Source: Chrysomallon squamiferum
Lineage: Eukaryota; Mollusca; Gastropoda; Neomphalida; Peltospiridae
Assembly: GCA_012295275.1 (NCBI GenBank)
Contig: CM022671.1
Coordinates: 8,543,386-8,607,385 of the forward strand
Length of the DNA: 64,000 bases
Direction of reading: 5' to 3'
The translations under genes and the position numbers were made by a program. The notes beneath the pieces were generated by a model. The model was given only the letters and a program-made list of their open reading frames with translations, did no database searches and was not told where the DNA came from. Below, one piece after another: positions 17,003 to 28,900 of this stretch; position 1 is the first letter of the stretch; each line of letters starts with the position of its first letter.

Positions 17003-19090
17003 TCAACAGTCTGATAACCATTTCTGAAGAGCTTTTACAAGTTTCATGTTACTATCTTTTCTTTCATTTTGCTCATATCTTTTCACTGTCTGTCTGTGCC
17101 TAGAGACTGTTAAAGAAAAATCAGATGGTTCCACAAACAATGGTTTTACATAACATGAATTACATATACAACCTTCAGAATGTTCTATTGATGAAGTAGT
17201 TACGACATTCTTTTGTTTAACTGAAAAATTATTAATTTCTTTAACATCTGAAACATGCTTCACCGATGTCTGGTCAGACTTTCCCTCTGACACAGATTCT
17301 AAGACATCCTGTTTCTCAGAATGCACTGATCTGGAGAAATATTTGGAGATTTGTTGTACATGATCATGATTTTTCTCTAAACCATTTGTAGGTAGCTTGG
17401 CTGTTTGAAATTTTCTTTTCAGATCAGTCTGTTTTGTATCTACTTCTGAATTAGATTTGCTTACTTTCAAACTGACACATGGTTTTGTTATTCTAGACGA
17501 ACTGGTGAATGTTAATCTATCTCTTAATTCTGCTGAACTGTCACAAGAGCTTTCAGAAATCACTGACACAAATGAAACATACTCAACTCCTTTCACTACC
17601 TTCTTGCTGGAACAGCATCTTTTTCTTTTCTGTGACCGCCTTTTTACGGGCATATTATTAACTGGCATTTTATTCGTTAATCTACCAGAGCATCTCAAGA
17701 ACTGTCTTGTATTCGGGTTCTCTGTTTTATTTCTGCAGTATCGATCAAAGCAGGACATGTCAGCTCTAGAAGAGACATCAACACCAAAGGGCCCTCGCGT
17801 TTTGGAGGACACTATAGGTACCACGCAGCATGGCTGTAATCTGGAAACAAACTCCTCAAGCTCAGTGTAAGAGGAATGATCTGAGTAGGGCACAATAAAA
17901 ATATTGTCTTGATTTGCAAATGGAACTCCTCCCAATCCTGTGAATATTGCTGTTGGCAAGATGGCAATTGTACGCTTTTGTTCATTCCACTTTTTCAACA
18001 TTTTCTTTGACACTAAATGAAATGGCTCTACTCTTATTCTTGTATTTTTATCATTGATTTGGAAAACATTTGGCAGATCAAATCTCTGAATTCTTTCGTA
18101 CATTGTGCCAGGTATGGAGATCCATTCTTTAAGCGATAAACCAAGCCAGACTAGCAAGTCTTCTTTGCCCAAATTTCTCATTCCCAGGACGACACTGTAA
18201 TCACTGTGTTCTTGGATTATTTTCAATATTGTGATTCTAGCCTCCTCTCTTGGTGGGAAATTGCACTGTGGGTTACAGAAAGTGTTGTCTAGGTATAAAA
18301 CATCAATGGAATCTATGTGTTTGAATAAAATACTTTCTTCTATGAGGTTAGTCTTGTACCTGGAAATATTTCAATAATTTAATACATTTCACAAAAGTTC
18401 ATAACAAAGAAATTTATTTAAATATTAATGATTTTGATTTTCAAAAAAAACGAATTTAGGTGAAAGTGATTGTCTGGGTTATTTTCTTGTCACTGATTAA
18501 TTTTGTTTTGTCTTTAATAGGTGATGCTAACAGAATAAACTGATGATATTTGAATTAAAAAATAAATATTACTGAGTTTTAAAATTAATAAATATCATCA
18601 TTTTATCATGAACAAAATGGGCAGTATGTAATTCCAGGTCAAAATGCTTTTTACATCCAGCCACCCATTTAGTTATAAATTAACATAACAATTGACATAA
18701 AGTATACCTAAAATCTCCAGTGTGGAGAATCTTTCCAAAAGATCCCTCAAAGAGAAACATCACAGAACCTGGGCAGTGGTTTGCATCAATCAGGGAAACA
18801 GTAATGAATGCTGTCTTGGTTACATCACTGGAAGGAACAGGCACTAAGTGAGTAGCACCCACTTCAAGAGGTTTCAGAAGAGAACTGTTGATGTCGTAAA
18901 GTGAACTCAAGAGTTCAGCTGTCAACCTGGAACAGTAGATAGGATATTGCCATGTTGAAGTCAACCCAACAATGTGGTCACCATGAAGATGTGTGAGAAA
19001 GAAAACAAAATCTTGTGCATTTAGTTCCCTTACTTTCCAGAAATCAACAGCTATCTGCGTCCCAGGAATGATGCAACCATTCACAGACAT
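17003..19090 (-). CDS. DCLRE1B: 5' exonuclease Apollo (SNM1B), metallo-beta-lactamase/beta-CASP
   Basis: Nuclear 5'-to-3' DNA exonuclease of the SNM1 family, acting in interstrand crosslink repair and telomere end processing. Two coding exons: 19090-18708 and 18359-17003; donor GTATAC, acceptor TTTCCAG; 579 residues. Metallo-beta-lactamase motifs: Asp16 in AVDFW, HLHGDH (34-39), His105 in DANHCPGS, Asp126 in HTGDFR. Beta-CASP features: Asp152 in LYLDNT, His289 in PYSDHSSY, and CCVVPIV near 305-311. The compact N-terminus (MSVNGCIIPGTQIAVDFW) and DNTFCNP match Apollo better than Artemis or SNM1A. Residues after about 312 form a Ser/Lys-rich, probably disordered tail without an obvious Y-x-L-x-P TRF2-docking motif. 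On the transcript strand ttttattcctataag lies directly before ATG, so a 5' UTR intron is likely. Confidence 0.93.
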
Positions 19091-20586
19091 CTTATAGGAA
19101 TAAAAATATATATGTTATTTAATTGCTGAGCATTAAGACATTTTATTAAATCAAAAATCCACAAAGTAAAGTTAATACTATTGTACAGCATCTGTCTTCT
19201 GTTTATATGTATCCTATTTCAACTAGTATTCATTATGTTTGTCACTAAGGAACTGCTAACACATTCCCAGGCTATTGTTATTGTTTTTCACGAAACACTG
19301 GTGCAGGAAAAAATTACTAACATATTATAATAATTTAATTTGTTATACTTTATAGCTAAAAATGATTTGCACAACATATTATTACATATGATGCATTAAA
19401 TCAAACGAAAAATATATGCTTCGTTAAACAGTTAAGCTACCGGCTTATAGAAACTGCATTTATAATTATGATAAAAACCTAAACTAATATTAATAACTAA
19501 ATCAGCAGTCAGTTAATTCGATGACTGACTTACTTAATAACTTTGTTACCAAGTTACTTCTTACAGCACAAGCAGTAGCAATATACTGTATAGTGTATAG
19601 GCTATAACTTATAAGTATATATAAAATAAATTATAATACAGTTACTAACTGAGTTAGTGAGTTACTATAACTTTTTTTTCAGTGTATCTAAAGCTAGAGT
19701 CTAGAAATTACCACTAGCATAATTTCTAATTTACTTAAATAAGGCATATTCAGTGTACATACTTTTTTCAGAACATTTTAAATGCAATGCCTTGAAGAGT
19801 TTGCACTTACGTTACGATTATTATGTGGTTTGTTTACAATTTCTAGAAAACTTCGAAAAAGGAGCCAAAATACAATTTCCGGGAACTTCCTCAGTGGACT
19901 GTTATTCGTCTCTATTATGTTTGAACGCGTAACATTTCAAAATTAATCGGTTTCTTAAATAGAGTTGTTACTGTTAGTTATGAACTTCTCCACTATAATG
20001 TAGATTTAGTTTGCAACCAGATTCGCTTCATCATTAAAATAATAATTTAGCTGTTATAGTGGAAAATGGTGTACTGAGCCAGCAGCAATAATTATTTGAC
20101 GTTAAAGTGTTGCCGTCAGTTGGCTAAAACCTGACTACTAGTACTAGTAGTAAGACTTGGCTTTCATCATTTACGACCTTGTCACGTTTAGCTGACAATT
20201 TCAGGTTTATTTTACCTGTGTATAAAACAATAAACATCATTGTTAGACATGTGAGAAATTTAAGTATATTTTATAATTGGTTGTTTTATCCAAAAATATA
20301 CTCTCAACAAAATTGAATGTCTTATCACGTTTTATTATTTATTTATTTTGTAACAAAAATAATTGTGAACAATATTGCTAACAAAATAGTACACAGATAT
20401 TTATTTATAATTATGAATTTAAGAAAATTTTATAAGTTTACACAACAGTTTAAAAAATATTAAATATAGCATGTTTTCATTATTTAAAAAAACAAAACAC
20501 AAAAACAACAACAACTGATATTATTTGCTTCAAAAAATTTATTAACTATAAGTTTTAACTTACAGTCATTTTTTGTTATTTGACAG
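19091..20586. promoter_or_regulatory. Shared upstream region of divergent DCLRE1B and MRPS33
   Basis: About 1.5 kb separates the two start codons. The least AT-rich part, about 19840-20190, is the likely bidirectional promoter and holds the untranslated first exons. MRPS33 has a 3' splice site (tatttgacag) at 20577-20586, so its first exon lies upstream. Exact transcription starts cannot be read. Confidence 0.5.
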
Positions 20587-20598
20587 TCTTATCAGACA

Positions 20599-22245
20599 AT
20601 GACTTCAAACTATGCAAAACGCATGGGCCGTCTGGCTGCCAGAATATTTGGTGAAGTTGCTCGGCCAACAAACAGTACTTCTATGAAGGTGGTGAAAATC
20701 TTCAGCATGCAGCCTTACCATCTGAAACGAGAAATTACAGACTACTATCCAAGTTATACAAAAACACACATGTTGATGCGAACACTACGAGACTTCGGTC
20801 TGTTCAGGTGAGACAGTGTCATCCATTCTTCTCTTTTCTTTCCCTTTTTGAAAACCTTCCTCTCTGGTTTAAAATAAATGAATATAAGTAATAAAATAAT
20901 TATAACCAGGTGTTAGAAAGAAAATAAATGCACCAAAATTCCCACTAATTTAAATACTGATCTGACTTTAAATCAGTTAAGAATAAATGCTGAAATACAT
21001 TTCAAAACTTTATCTTGTGTTTGATAAAAAGGAAAAATGAAGAAATGTCTGCTGGATTCAATAGGTATTTCCTCATGTGATCATTGTCCCAATATACTGA
21101 GAAGTGTCTGTATTCCTGATGCAGAATCCCATGTAATGAAACTAATAAACTGTAAAAAGTTGTTCATGGAATAGTTGTAGCAGATTATCTTTTTTATCTA
21201 ATCATAACAATTTTATTCTTTTTATTTGCTATTAATGTGAATGGTGCTTAGATTTTGCATAGATGTATACATGTTCATTATATTGTGTTGATGACAAAAG
21301 AAGCAATTACGTGATCCTTCAGAATGTTTTATATAAATATATATATATATAGATAGATATATACATACAGTGCTATCTTGACTTACAAGATTAATTCATT
21401 CATAACTCAGGTTGGTCATAAATCAATTTTCCCAACTGAAATTAACTGAAATACCATTAATCCATTCTAATCCCCCCAAAAACCAGCCCAGTTTTTGGTA
21501 ATATGTTTTTAAATAAAAAAAATGTATTTATAAATGACAAATATTGTATAAAATCAAAATAAAAGAGATTATAAAGAAATAATTTGGTTTGTAAAGTGTA
21601 TTTATCTTGGAGATCAGATAAATTATTTTAACGCCTTTGGCTGGAGTTACAGTTTGTTGACTCCTGCTTCAGTATGGTACATATAGAAGTACACTGGTGC
21701 TGCCTAACCCAGTCAACTACATGCACACCTCGCTCATGTTTTTCTATGATTTCATGCTTTAATTTAATGGACATCATCAGTTTCTTCTTCTCAGCACTGT
21801 CCTTTGCACTCACTTTCTTTGGATCCATGGTCAGAAAAAAGAAATTTGGCAAAATACTGCACAAAACTTGAACACAACATAACTCAGATTTTTGCTGGTA
21901 CCACTGTATATATATATATATATATATAATACATTTCAGCTTATTCTAAATAAATGATATATCTGTTCAAGATAATTTCTTTAACATAGTAGTAATTATC
22001 ATTAAATATTATCAATCACAATACAATCAAAAGTATGTAGATATATGTATAACATACACTTAATGTTTTTGCATTTGCATTGACATCTGTCATTTTATAA
22101 AAGAAAACTGGTGAATAAGGTCACACTTTTTCATTGTAGAGATGAGCATCAGGACTTTAAAGATGAAATGAAACGACAGCGGGCATTGCGTGGAAAAGTT
22201 AAACCGAAGAAAGGTGAAGGAAAACGAGCAATGAAGAAAAAATAA
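20599..22245 (+). CDS. MRPS33: Mitochondrial small ribosomal subunit protein mS33
   Basis: Component of the mitochondrial 28S ribosomal subunit. Exon 1 is 20599-20807 (donor CAG|GTGAGA) and exon 2 is 22140-22245 (acceptor cattgtag). The junction codon AG|A encodes Arg; total 104 residues, close to the usual length of about 106. The N-terminal half, [20 protein letters not shown], and the Lys/Arg-rich tail ([17 protein letters not shown]) are typical. The ATG lies 12 bases into the exon after a UTR intron. The single coding intron (1.3 kb) carries a Tigger-like transposon remnant at 21368-21906. ATTAAA at 22270-22275 is a plausible poly(A) signal. Confidence 0.93.
21368..21906 (-). mobile_element. 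Internally deleted pogo/Tigger-type DNA transposon
   Basis: A 539-bp element inside the MRPS33 intron. It begins CAGTGCTATCTTGACTTAC and ends with GCTGGTACCACTG, whose reverse complement starts CAGTGGTACCAGC. The termini are diverged inverted repeats flanked by TA on both sides, as for Tc1/mariner-pogo elements. The minus strand still encodes the transposase N-terminus, but the catalytic DDE part is absent. Confidence 0.85.
21628..21828 (-). pseudogene. Tigger-like transposase, N-terminal fragment
   Basis: 66 codons from ATG 21828-21826 to the stop at 21628-21630. The start [20 protein letters not shown] and the following [20 protein letters not shown] form the CENP-B-like helix-turn-helix of Tigger/pogo transposases. 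After CTILKQ the similarity is lost and a stop follows. It cannot be catalytically active; at most it could encode a small DNA-binding peptide. Confidence 0.85.
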
Positions 22246-24019
22246 TTTGTTTAAAAAAGAACAGTGTCTATTAAATGACTGAAACAACAAAATGCTTGTG
22301 TGGCATTGGGAAGTTTGTGGTATATGTGTATTTTAATTTTGTGTTTGTCAGTTGTCATGTGTTAATAACTAAAAAAACAAAACAAACATGACAGTAATAT
22401 TTAGTATGGTACTTGAGATAAAATGAAAATAATAACAGTACTCTGTAACAAGATGAAAAGTCATCTGCCTCAGTGTACGTGGAGATTCTTCAACATGAAT
22501 AAGATAAGAATGTCTAATAAAGATATGTACAGTATCCTTATTTATTGTGTTTTGTTAATATGTTATCATCAGATGTGTATATGTATGATACTGGAGCACA
22601 GAATCAGTCCCTTGGCACACTTACTAGGCTGTTTGCTTATCACAGGCTGTAGTTACAAGCACATAAAAATGTCCCTAACTGAAAGAGGTAACTACTGGTA
22701 ACAAGCAGATTTAAAAAAATAATACAAACAGCTAAAGTTTATTATAACTCAACATTATTTTTTGGAACAATTTTTTTGCCTAATATATTCTTATTTCGTG
22801 AATGTACTGTTTATAAAAATACCTATTTCTGTGACATTGCCGTTAATAACTTGGAACTTGCCTGCATTTTGGTGAAACTAAATTGAGTAAACCCAAAATT
22901 ATCTAAACAAATCTATTTAGTTGTAAAATCTTGTGGTAAACATTGCATTGAATGATACTGAAATGTTTAAGAAATGTGCCTGCAGAGCACATACTTAAGG
23001 TAAGTTAATTTTGGGGATTGATATGGAGTACATTTTGCCATTTCTTTTTACTCATTAACTAATTTACCCAAATGTTTTGTTAAGTTCTAAAAGAAAGATA
23101 ATACAAAACTTTCTTGCTTCTAGTTATTAAAAAGTAACTAATAAAGAGATGGCATTTAGAAAACATTGTGTTATTAACAACTAACTGATACAGATAATAA
23201 AAGTGGTGTAGTTTAACCAAACAATTATAACTATATTATATATTAATTGAAGAATTTTTTTTTTTATAAAAATAGCTGATCTGATTATTCCTTGGTGCAC
23301 ATCTCAGGTTTTGTAATAAAAATAAAAATATAACATTTATTTGTAAAAATTTTATTCCATTGTTTATTAATTAAATAACTATTTACACACTTTTCATACA
23401 GGATACCTTACATTACAAATTTGTCAACCCATTAAATGTTTTCAGTGGATGTTACAAGCATACAAAACAATACAGATATATAAATGGGAATAATTACTTC
23501 TCTTTTCTAACATTTTCAAAAACAAAAATAACAATATAATTTTATTATTCCATGATAGTTTCATCAACATTGTAACAAAAAATAAAAATCAATAACATGG
23601 TTTTATCAGTAATCAAGAAATAAAACATGTACAAATTAAAATATTTATATAACATAACTAAATAATGACATAAAACAATCCATAAAATTAACAAATGAAA
23701 AAATATTGTTCATATGGTTTTCCATATAGGTAAAGAATTATTATTTTGATGAGCAAAAAAAAAAATACTCCCTTTGCTGTTGAATATAAAAATATAAAGA
23801 CTGCTTGTAAATATGACATAAAATAATTTGCTTCGTAAATCAATAAACATATTTAAGATGCAGATACAACACTCTTAAAAAATAAGTTTTTGTATTGATC
23901 ATATTTTTATAAACATTTTGGTTTCTTTTTTTTTTTTTTCTCAATTTCTTTTTATTAACTTTCTTAGTTTCTTTTTTAAACATCAATTTTGCAGTCCCTA
24001 AATATTTTTAAGTGCTGTT
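22246..24019. other. Intergenic: MRPS33 and LRGUK 3' flanks
   Basis: AT-rich sequence between two convergent genes. TTTATT at 23951-23956 reads AATAAA on the minus strand, about 65 bases past the LRGUK stop, and is its probable poly(A) signal. Nothing else recognised. Confidence 0.6.
23951..23956 (-). other. Candidate poly(A) signal of LRGUK
   Basis: AATAAA on the minus strand about 65 bases beyond the TAA stop of LRGUK. Confidence 0.5.
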
Positions 24020-25534
24020 TTAGGTTGCGATTGGTGGCAAAACCTTGTGTCTCTCTGATCCTGGCCTTGGGGCTGGTGGTGGACTTGGCCTTCTGTTGGC
24101 CTGATTCTCATAGCCAAATCCATCAATAAGTTTCAGTGGGTCAACAGTTGCTGTTGGCAAATCCTCTTTGTTGTGTTCTGTTTGGTTTGATACTGTGTTG
24201 TCACCCTGAAAGTCTGTGGCAGAATTTATATCTGAGAGGTTTGAGGAGCAAGTCTCATCAGATGAAGAGTCCTCAGACTGTCGACGCATTAAATCAGGTG
24301 GCCTTTGTGTCTGTGAAATTGGTGCAGAGACAGCTCTAGGATCCGACTTTCCATCCGGATCAGAATTTTCTGAGAAATGTGGAGCTGTTTTGGGGTATCT
24401 GTGGACAAAAAATGAAACTCAGTTACTTTGTAAAAATGTTAGGAACTTCTTATTAAGGCTTTAAAAGTGATTGTCATCATATATTAGTTTGCAAAATTAA
24501 TTGTTATAATTAAAGAAGAAGGCTGTTGGACTCAAATCATAAAAATACCTCACCTTTAATTTTAATTTAAATTTTCTTTTTTTAATATATTATTTTTAGG
24601 TTTGTGTTTTTTATTTTTTAGTTTAAATCAAACTATGTCCAGTTAACACTATCAGCATCTACATGCATTTCGTTTTTGATATGATACACTGCTATAGTGT
24701 TAATATATTTCTTTTAAATCAAGAGATTTTAAAATTATTGTATTTAAATAAAGATAAACTTTCCAAATAACAGACAATAAGAAATAACAGTGTTAAAAAA
24801 ATTAGGCTAATTTTTTTTATATATACAGATTACAAAAAAAAAAAAAAAAAATCTTGCATTACTGATTATTTCTAAATCAAATTATCTTATTTAATTTTCA
24901 CTGAAGGGGATAGAAAATAATAAAAATGAATTGTCTAAAATACTGATTTAAAGTTTTCCTCCATAGAGAGAATATAAATTTGCATAAGTCCCTAAATTAA
25001 TAAAAATAAAATAATAAAGTAGTTCGCTATAAAATTTCAAAGATATTTTTACAAATTTAGATCTTAATCTGTTTAAAGGCAATCCACAACAAAACTATCA
25101 AATGTTAGAGTTTATCTGATGATAGTATATAATATTAAAAATAAGAGATTTCACAAAGACTGTAGTTTAGATAACATTTTATTTGAGGAAATTAAGGTGC
25201 CTTTTGTTGATTTAGTTAGTTGTTATTTTATTTTATTTTATTTTTTTATTATCATTATTATTTTTATTATTTTTATTTTTATATTATGGGAAAAAACAAC
25301 AAAAATAACAAAAAAACCAAAATGTGCAAAATAAAAGTTTTATTTATAAATTTATTAGTTGTTTATCATGCAAATTTGTGGATATCTGGAATATAATAAA
25401 AATAAACAAAAATAATAGAAATAAAAATAATTCTATCACTTAATGTATTTAAAATTTGTTATTATAAATATTAAATTCATTGTTATTATCATTATTATTA
25501 CTATTATTACTATTACTACTATTACATTATTATT

Positions 25535-25577
<43 letters not shown>

Positions 25578-25936
25578 TATTACTATTAATATCTTGGATA
25601 ATTGGTAAATATTTTATGTCCATAAATATTTCTGTTGGGGAAAAATCAGAAGTATAAAATAATTAGGCATGTTTAAATTTAAGAAGTAAAAGGGACTGTC
25701 ATCTCCAATTAACATTACACAGTAATAGATTCATAAGTAGCTATATTTGTAAATGAAAATAAATATAAATGCAAAACAAATACATATAATTTTAAATCTT
25801 ACTGTCGGATGTCTTAAATAAATGCTTTTAGACATTCTGTTTGCTAAATGCAATACTTAGGAGATCTTCATTATTCGTGTATGCAAAATATTTTGTTTTT
25901 CAAAAATTACAAAATCACCTATACACACACAGACAA

Positions 25937-25975
<39 letters not shown>

Positions 25976-28900
25976 CTGTTAATTTACAAACAGTAATTTA
26001 AAAAAATTACATTTTAAGCAGATACTTTGTGATTTTATTTGGTTCAAATAAAGATTAAAAAAAAACTAATAATAATAATAAAAAAAACTTACTGGATCAG
26101 AATTTGTTCATAAAGAGGTGGAATGTTTCCAACAACTGCTCCCTTAGCTGCACTTTGTCTTCGTTTCAGTGACTCTTCTTCCTATAAATTATTATTTATT
26201 ACATGATCACACTGTGTTGGAACAAAAAGTCCAAAGTAAAAACAATATTTAGATACTTGTACAACCACGTGGGTGCCATTTTGATCACTTTTCAAAACAT
26301 GAATGTGTATCACATATTTCAGTCTTGTGTGACATGAAATCTTGAGCTGAAATGCCACTTAATGAAAAACATTATAAACTTTTGTTTCAGCTGAATATAA
26401 TCTAAATTAACCTTAATATTTAATTAAATGAAATTTACAAAAATATTCTTTAAAAAAAAAATAATAAGTAAAATATAAAATAATAGTGTAGAAATCGTCA
26501 TATCCAAATATGTTGTTTGTTCATTTACCAAGTGATCTATGCATAATTATTTTGCTCGTTACCCAGACATTTCAGTTTAGTTAATCAGTTTTAAATCATT
26601 AAAATGAAAAAATGAAAGTCAATTTCTGATAAACATTTTCCCTTCTTCTGTCTGAGAATTCAATACTCTTGTTTTCTTTACAGTATTTAAACAGATCTTA
26701 TATATTGTTACTGATATTATTTAGAATTAAAATATCTAAGTGATTTCACACTGTTGTCTACACACTCTTTTATTCTTCAATAAAGCTGAGAAGATTCCAT
26801 GACTCTGTTATTAATGGTGTTATCATTAAAACATCAATGGCATTAAACAATTTAAAATGACTGTGATTAAACTTAAACCACACCTCATTTCCATGAGGCA
26901 AACTTAATCAAATATGCTGCATGCCTACATTTTAAAGTGATGTACATAAAACAACTGAAATAAACTAAGACAATAATGTTAACACGTGACGAACAACGTA
27001 CCACAATTCCGACACGGTTTGCTGTAGGAGAAGTGATTCTTCCACGCGACTGTGACATTGAGTCTGTGACACTGGGCCTTGACCACGTCCTCCCAGCCAC
27101 TGCTGGGGCAGACCCTATTCCAACCATTTCTACAATTGAGTTTGGTGCGTGGTACTGGGAGTCACTGAAAGTGTATTGGAAATCAGAAACCTCTGCTGCA
27201 CTCAGGTTCAGTATGCCTAGGTATTCCATCACTAATCTGCGAAGTCGAATGTATGCCTCCTGAATGTCATCTGCAAATCAGTTTTAACAGAGCAAATACT
27301 TAAACATAAATACAAAATTAAATGCAATTATTCTATGTACAGCATATCAGTGTCATGTTTTGAATCAGAAATGTTTTTCTATCCCTTTTATGAAAAATTT
27401 GCATGGTTTTATTTAAGATTTTGTTACTAAGAATTCTGGGTTCTGTACTGGGGATGGATTTAATCAAGCATCTTGTATGTGCTTTGGAAACTGAAAATCC
27501 CATAATGGCATTACAGAAAGATCTAATAAATAATATATATTTATCTTTATTTCTGAATTTGTGTGAAAATGAAATGTCCATATTTTAGTGAAGCACTGTG
27601 TAAATAGTATGTATTTATAATTACATATGTGTGCATATATGAAACATTGTGTAAATAGTATGTATTTATAATTACATATGTGTGTATATATATGAAACAT
27701 TGTGTAAACAGTATGTATTTATAATTAGATGTATTATATATTAGCATACCACTGTTTATCACCATGTCGAAGAATCCAGGGTGAACCTGGTTGTAACTGA
27801 TGTACATGTCATCTCGTTTGAGTGTGTACTGGATGCTGTCCTCAGAGTAGACTCCCCGATTCTGAAGACGTTTCTCATGACTCTCTTTTGTCAGTGGTAT
27901 TATCAGCACATAGCGGGGCTCGAAGTAAGTGTTCTTGAGTGCCAGCACCCCCTAAAACATAACACAGCTTATTTCACTTGTCTTAAAATATAACACAGCA
28001 TGCAAATATATGTTTCTTGTATAGTCTTAAAATATAGTATATAAATATATGTCACTGGTATACATTAAATGCGAAATACGCATGTTCATTGTCTTAAAAC
28101 ATAACATTGGATATAAATACATTTTTATTTTATTGTCTTAAAATGTAACACAAATATATAAATATAACACAAACAGTATATAAATCTATATCCCTGTTAG
28201 CATTATTTACTAAATACCACTATATAGGTTTATTACAATATATTAAAACATAATGCACTGTATAAATATGTAGCCCTGTTGTATATTATAAGACAAATAG
28301 ATAAAACTATATCACTGGTGTATGTTATGTGCTGAATACCAGAACATAGATTTATTACACTGTTAAAAAGAATACTTTTAAAACTTAACTGACAAATCAC
28401 TTTTTTTTTTTTTATCATTTTATGCCAAGTACCAGTATACAGATTTATTACACTGTCTTGAAACATAACACTGCATATATATATAGTTATATCACTTAAG
28501 TTTTAAAATTATTCTTTAAAACAGTGTAATAAATCTATGTTCTGGTATTCAGCACATAACATACACCAGTCATATAGTTTTACATATTTGTCTTATAATA
28601 AACAACAGAGCTACATATTTATACAGTGCATTAGGTTTTAAGATATATATGTGCATCATTTTTGCACATTATATGCCAATATACATGTTCATTATATGGT
28701 GTTAAATCATAACACAGTATATTAATATATATTACTATTATACATTAAAAGCTAACTATTCATTATATTGTCTGAAAACATAATACAGCATGTAAATATA
28801 CATGTTTATTGTATTCTCTTAAATGTCATATATATACAATAAACATGTATATTTACATGCAGTATTAAGTTTTAAGACAATATAATGAATAATTAGCTTT

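Larger units (their letters stand above)
24399..26092. other. Last intron of LRGUK
   Basis: 1.7 kb AT-rich intron. It contains a poly-A tract at about 24834-24851, an (ATT)/(ACT) then (GTT)n tract at about 25480-25576 and a (CA)n tract at about 25940-25973. No coding or RNA signal. Confidence 0.8.

Noticed and set aside
22423-22701. 92-codon open frame downstream of MRPS33
   Set aside because: No recognisable protein features; probably 3' flank.
24136-24464. Plus-strand open frames over the last LRGUK exon
   Set aside because: Antisense shadows of the LRGUK C-terminal coding exon.
27464-27948. Repeated YKYILFTQCF-type minus-strand peptide
   Set aside because: Only its start (27750-27948) is the LRGUK exon; the rest is read-through into an intron containing three short tandem copies of gtatttataattacatatgtg.
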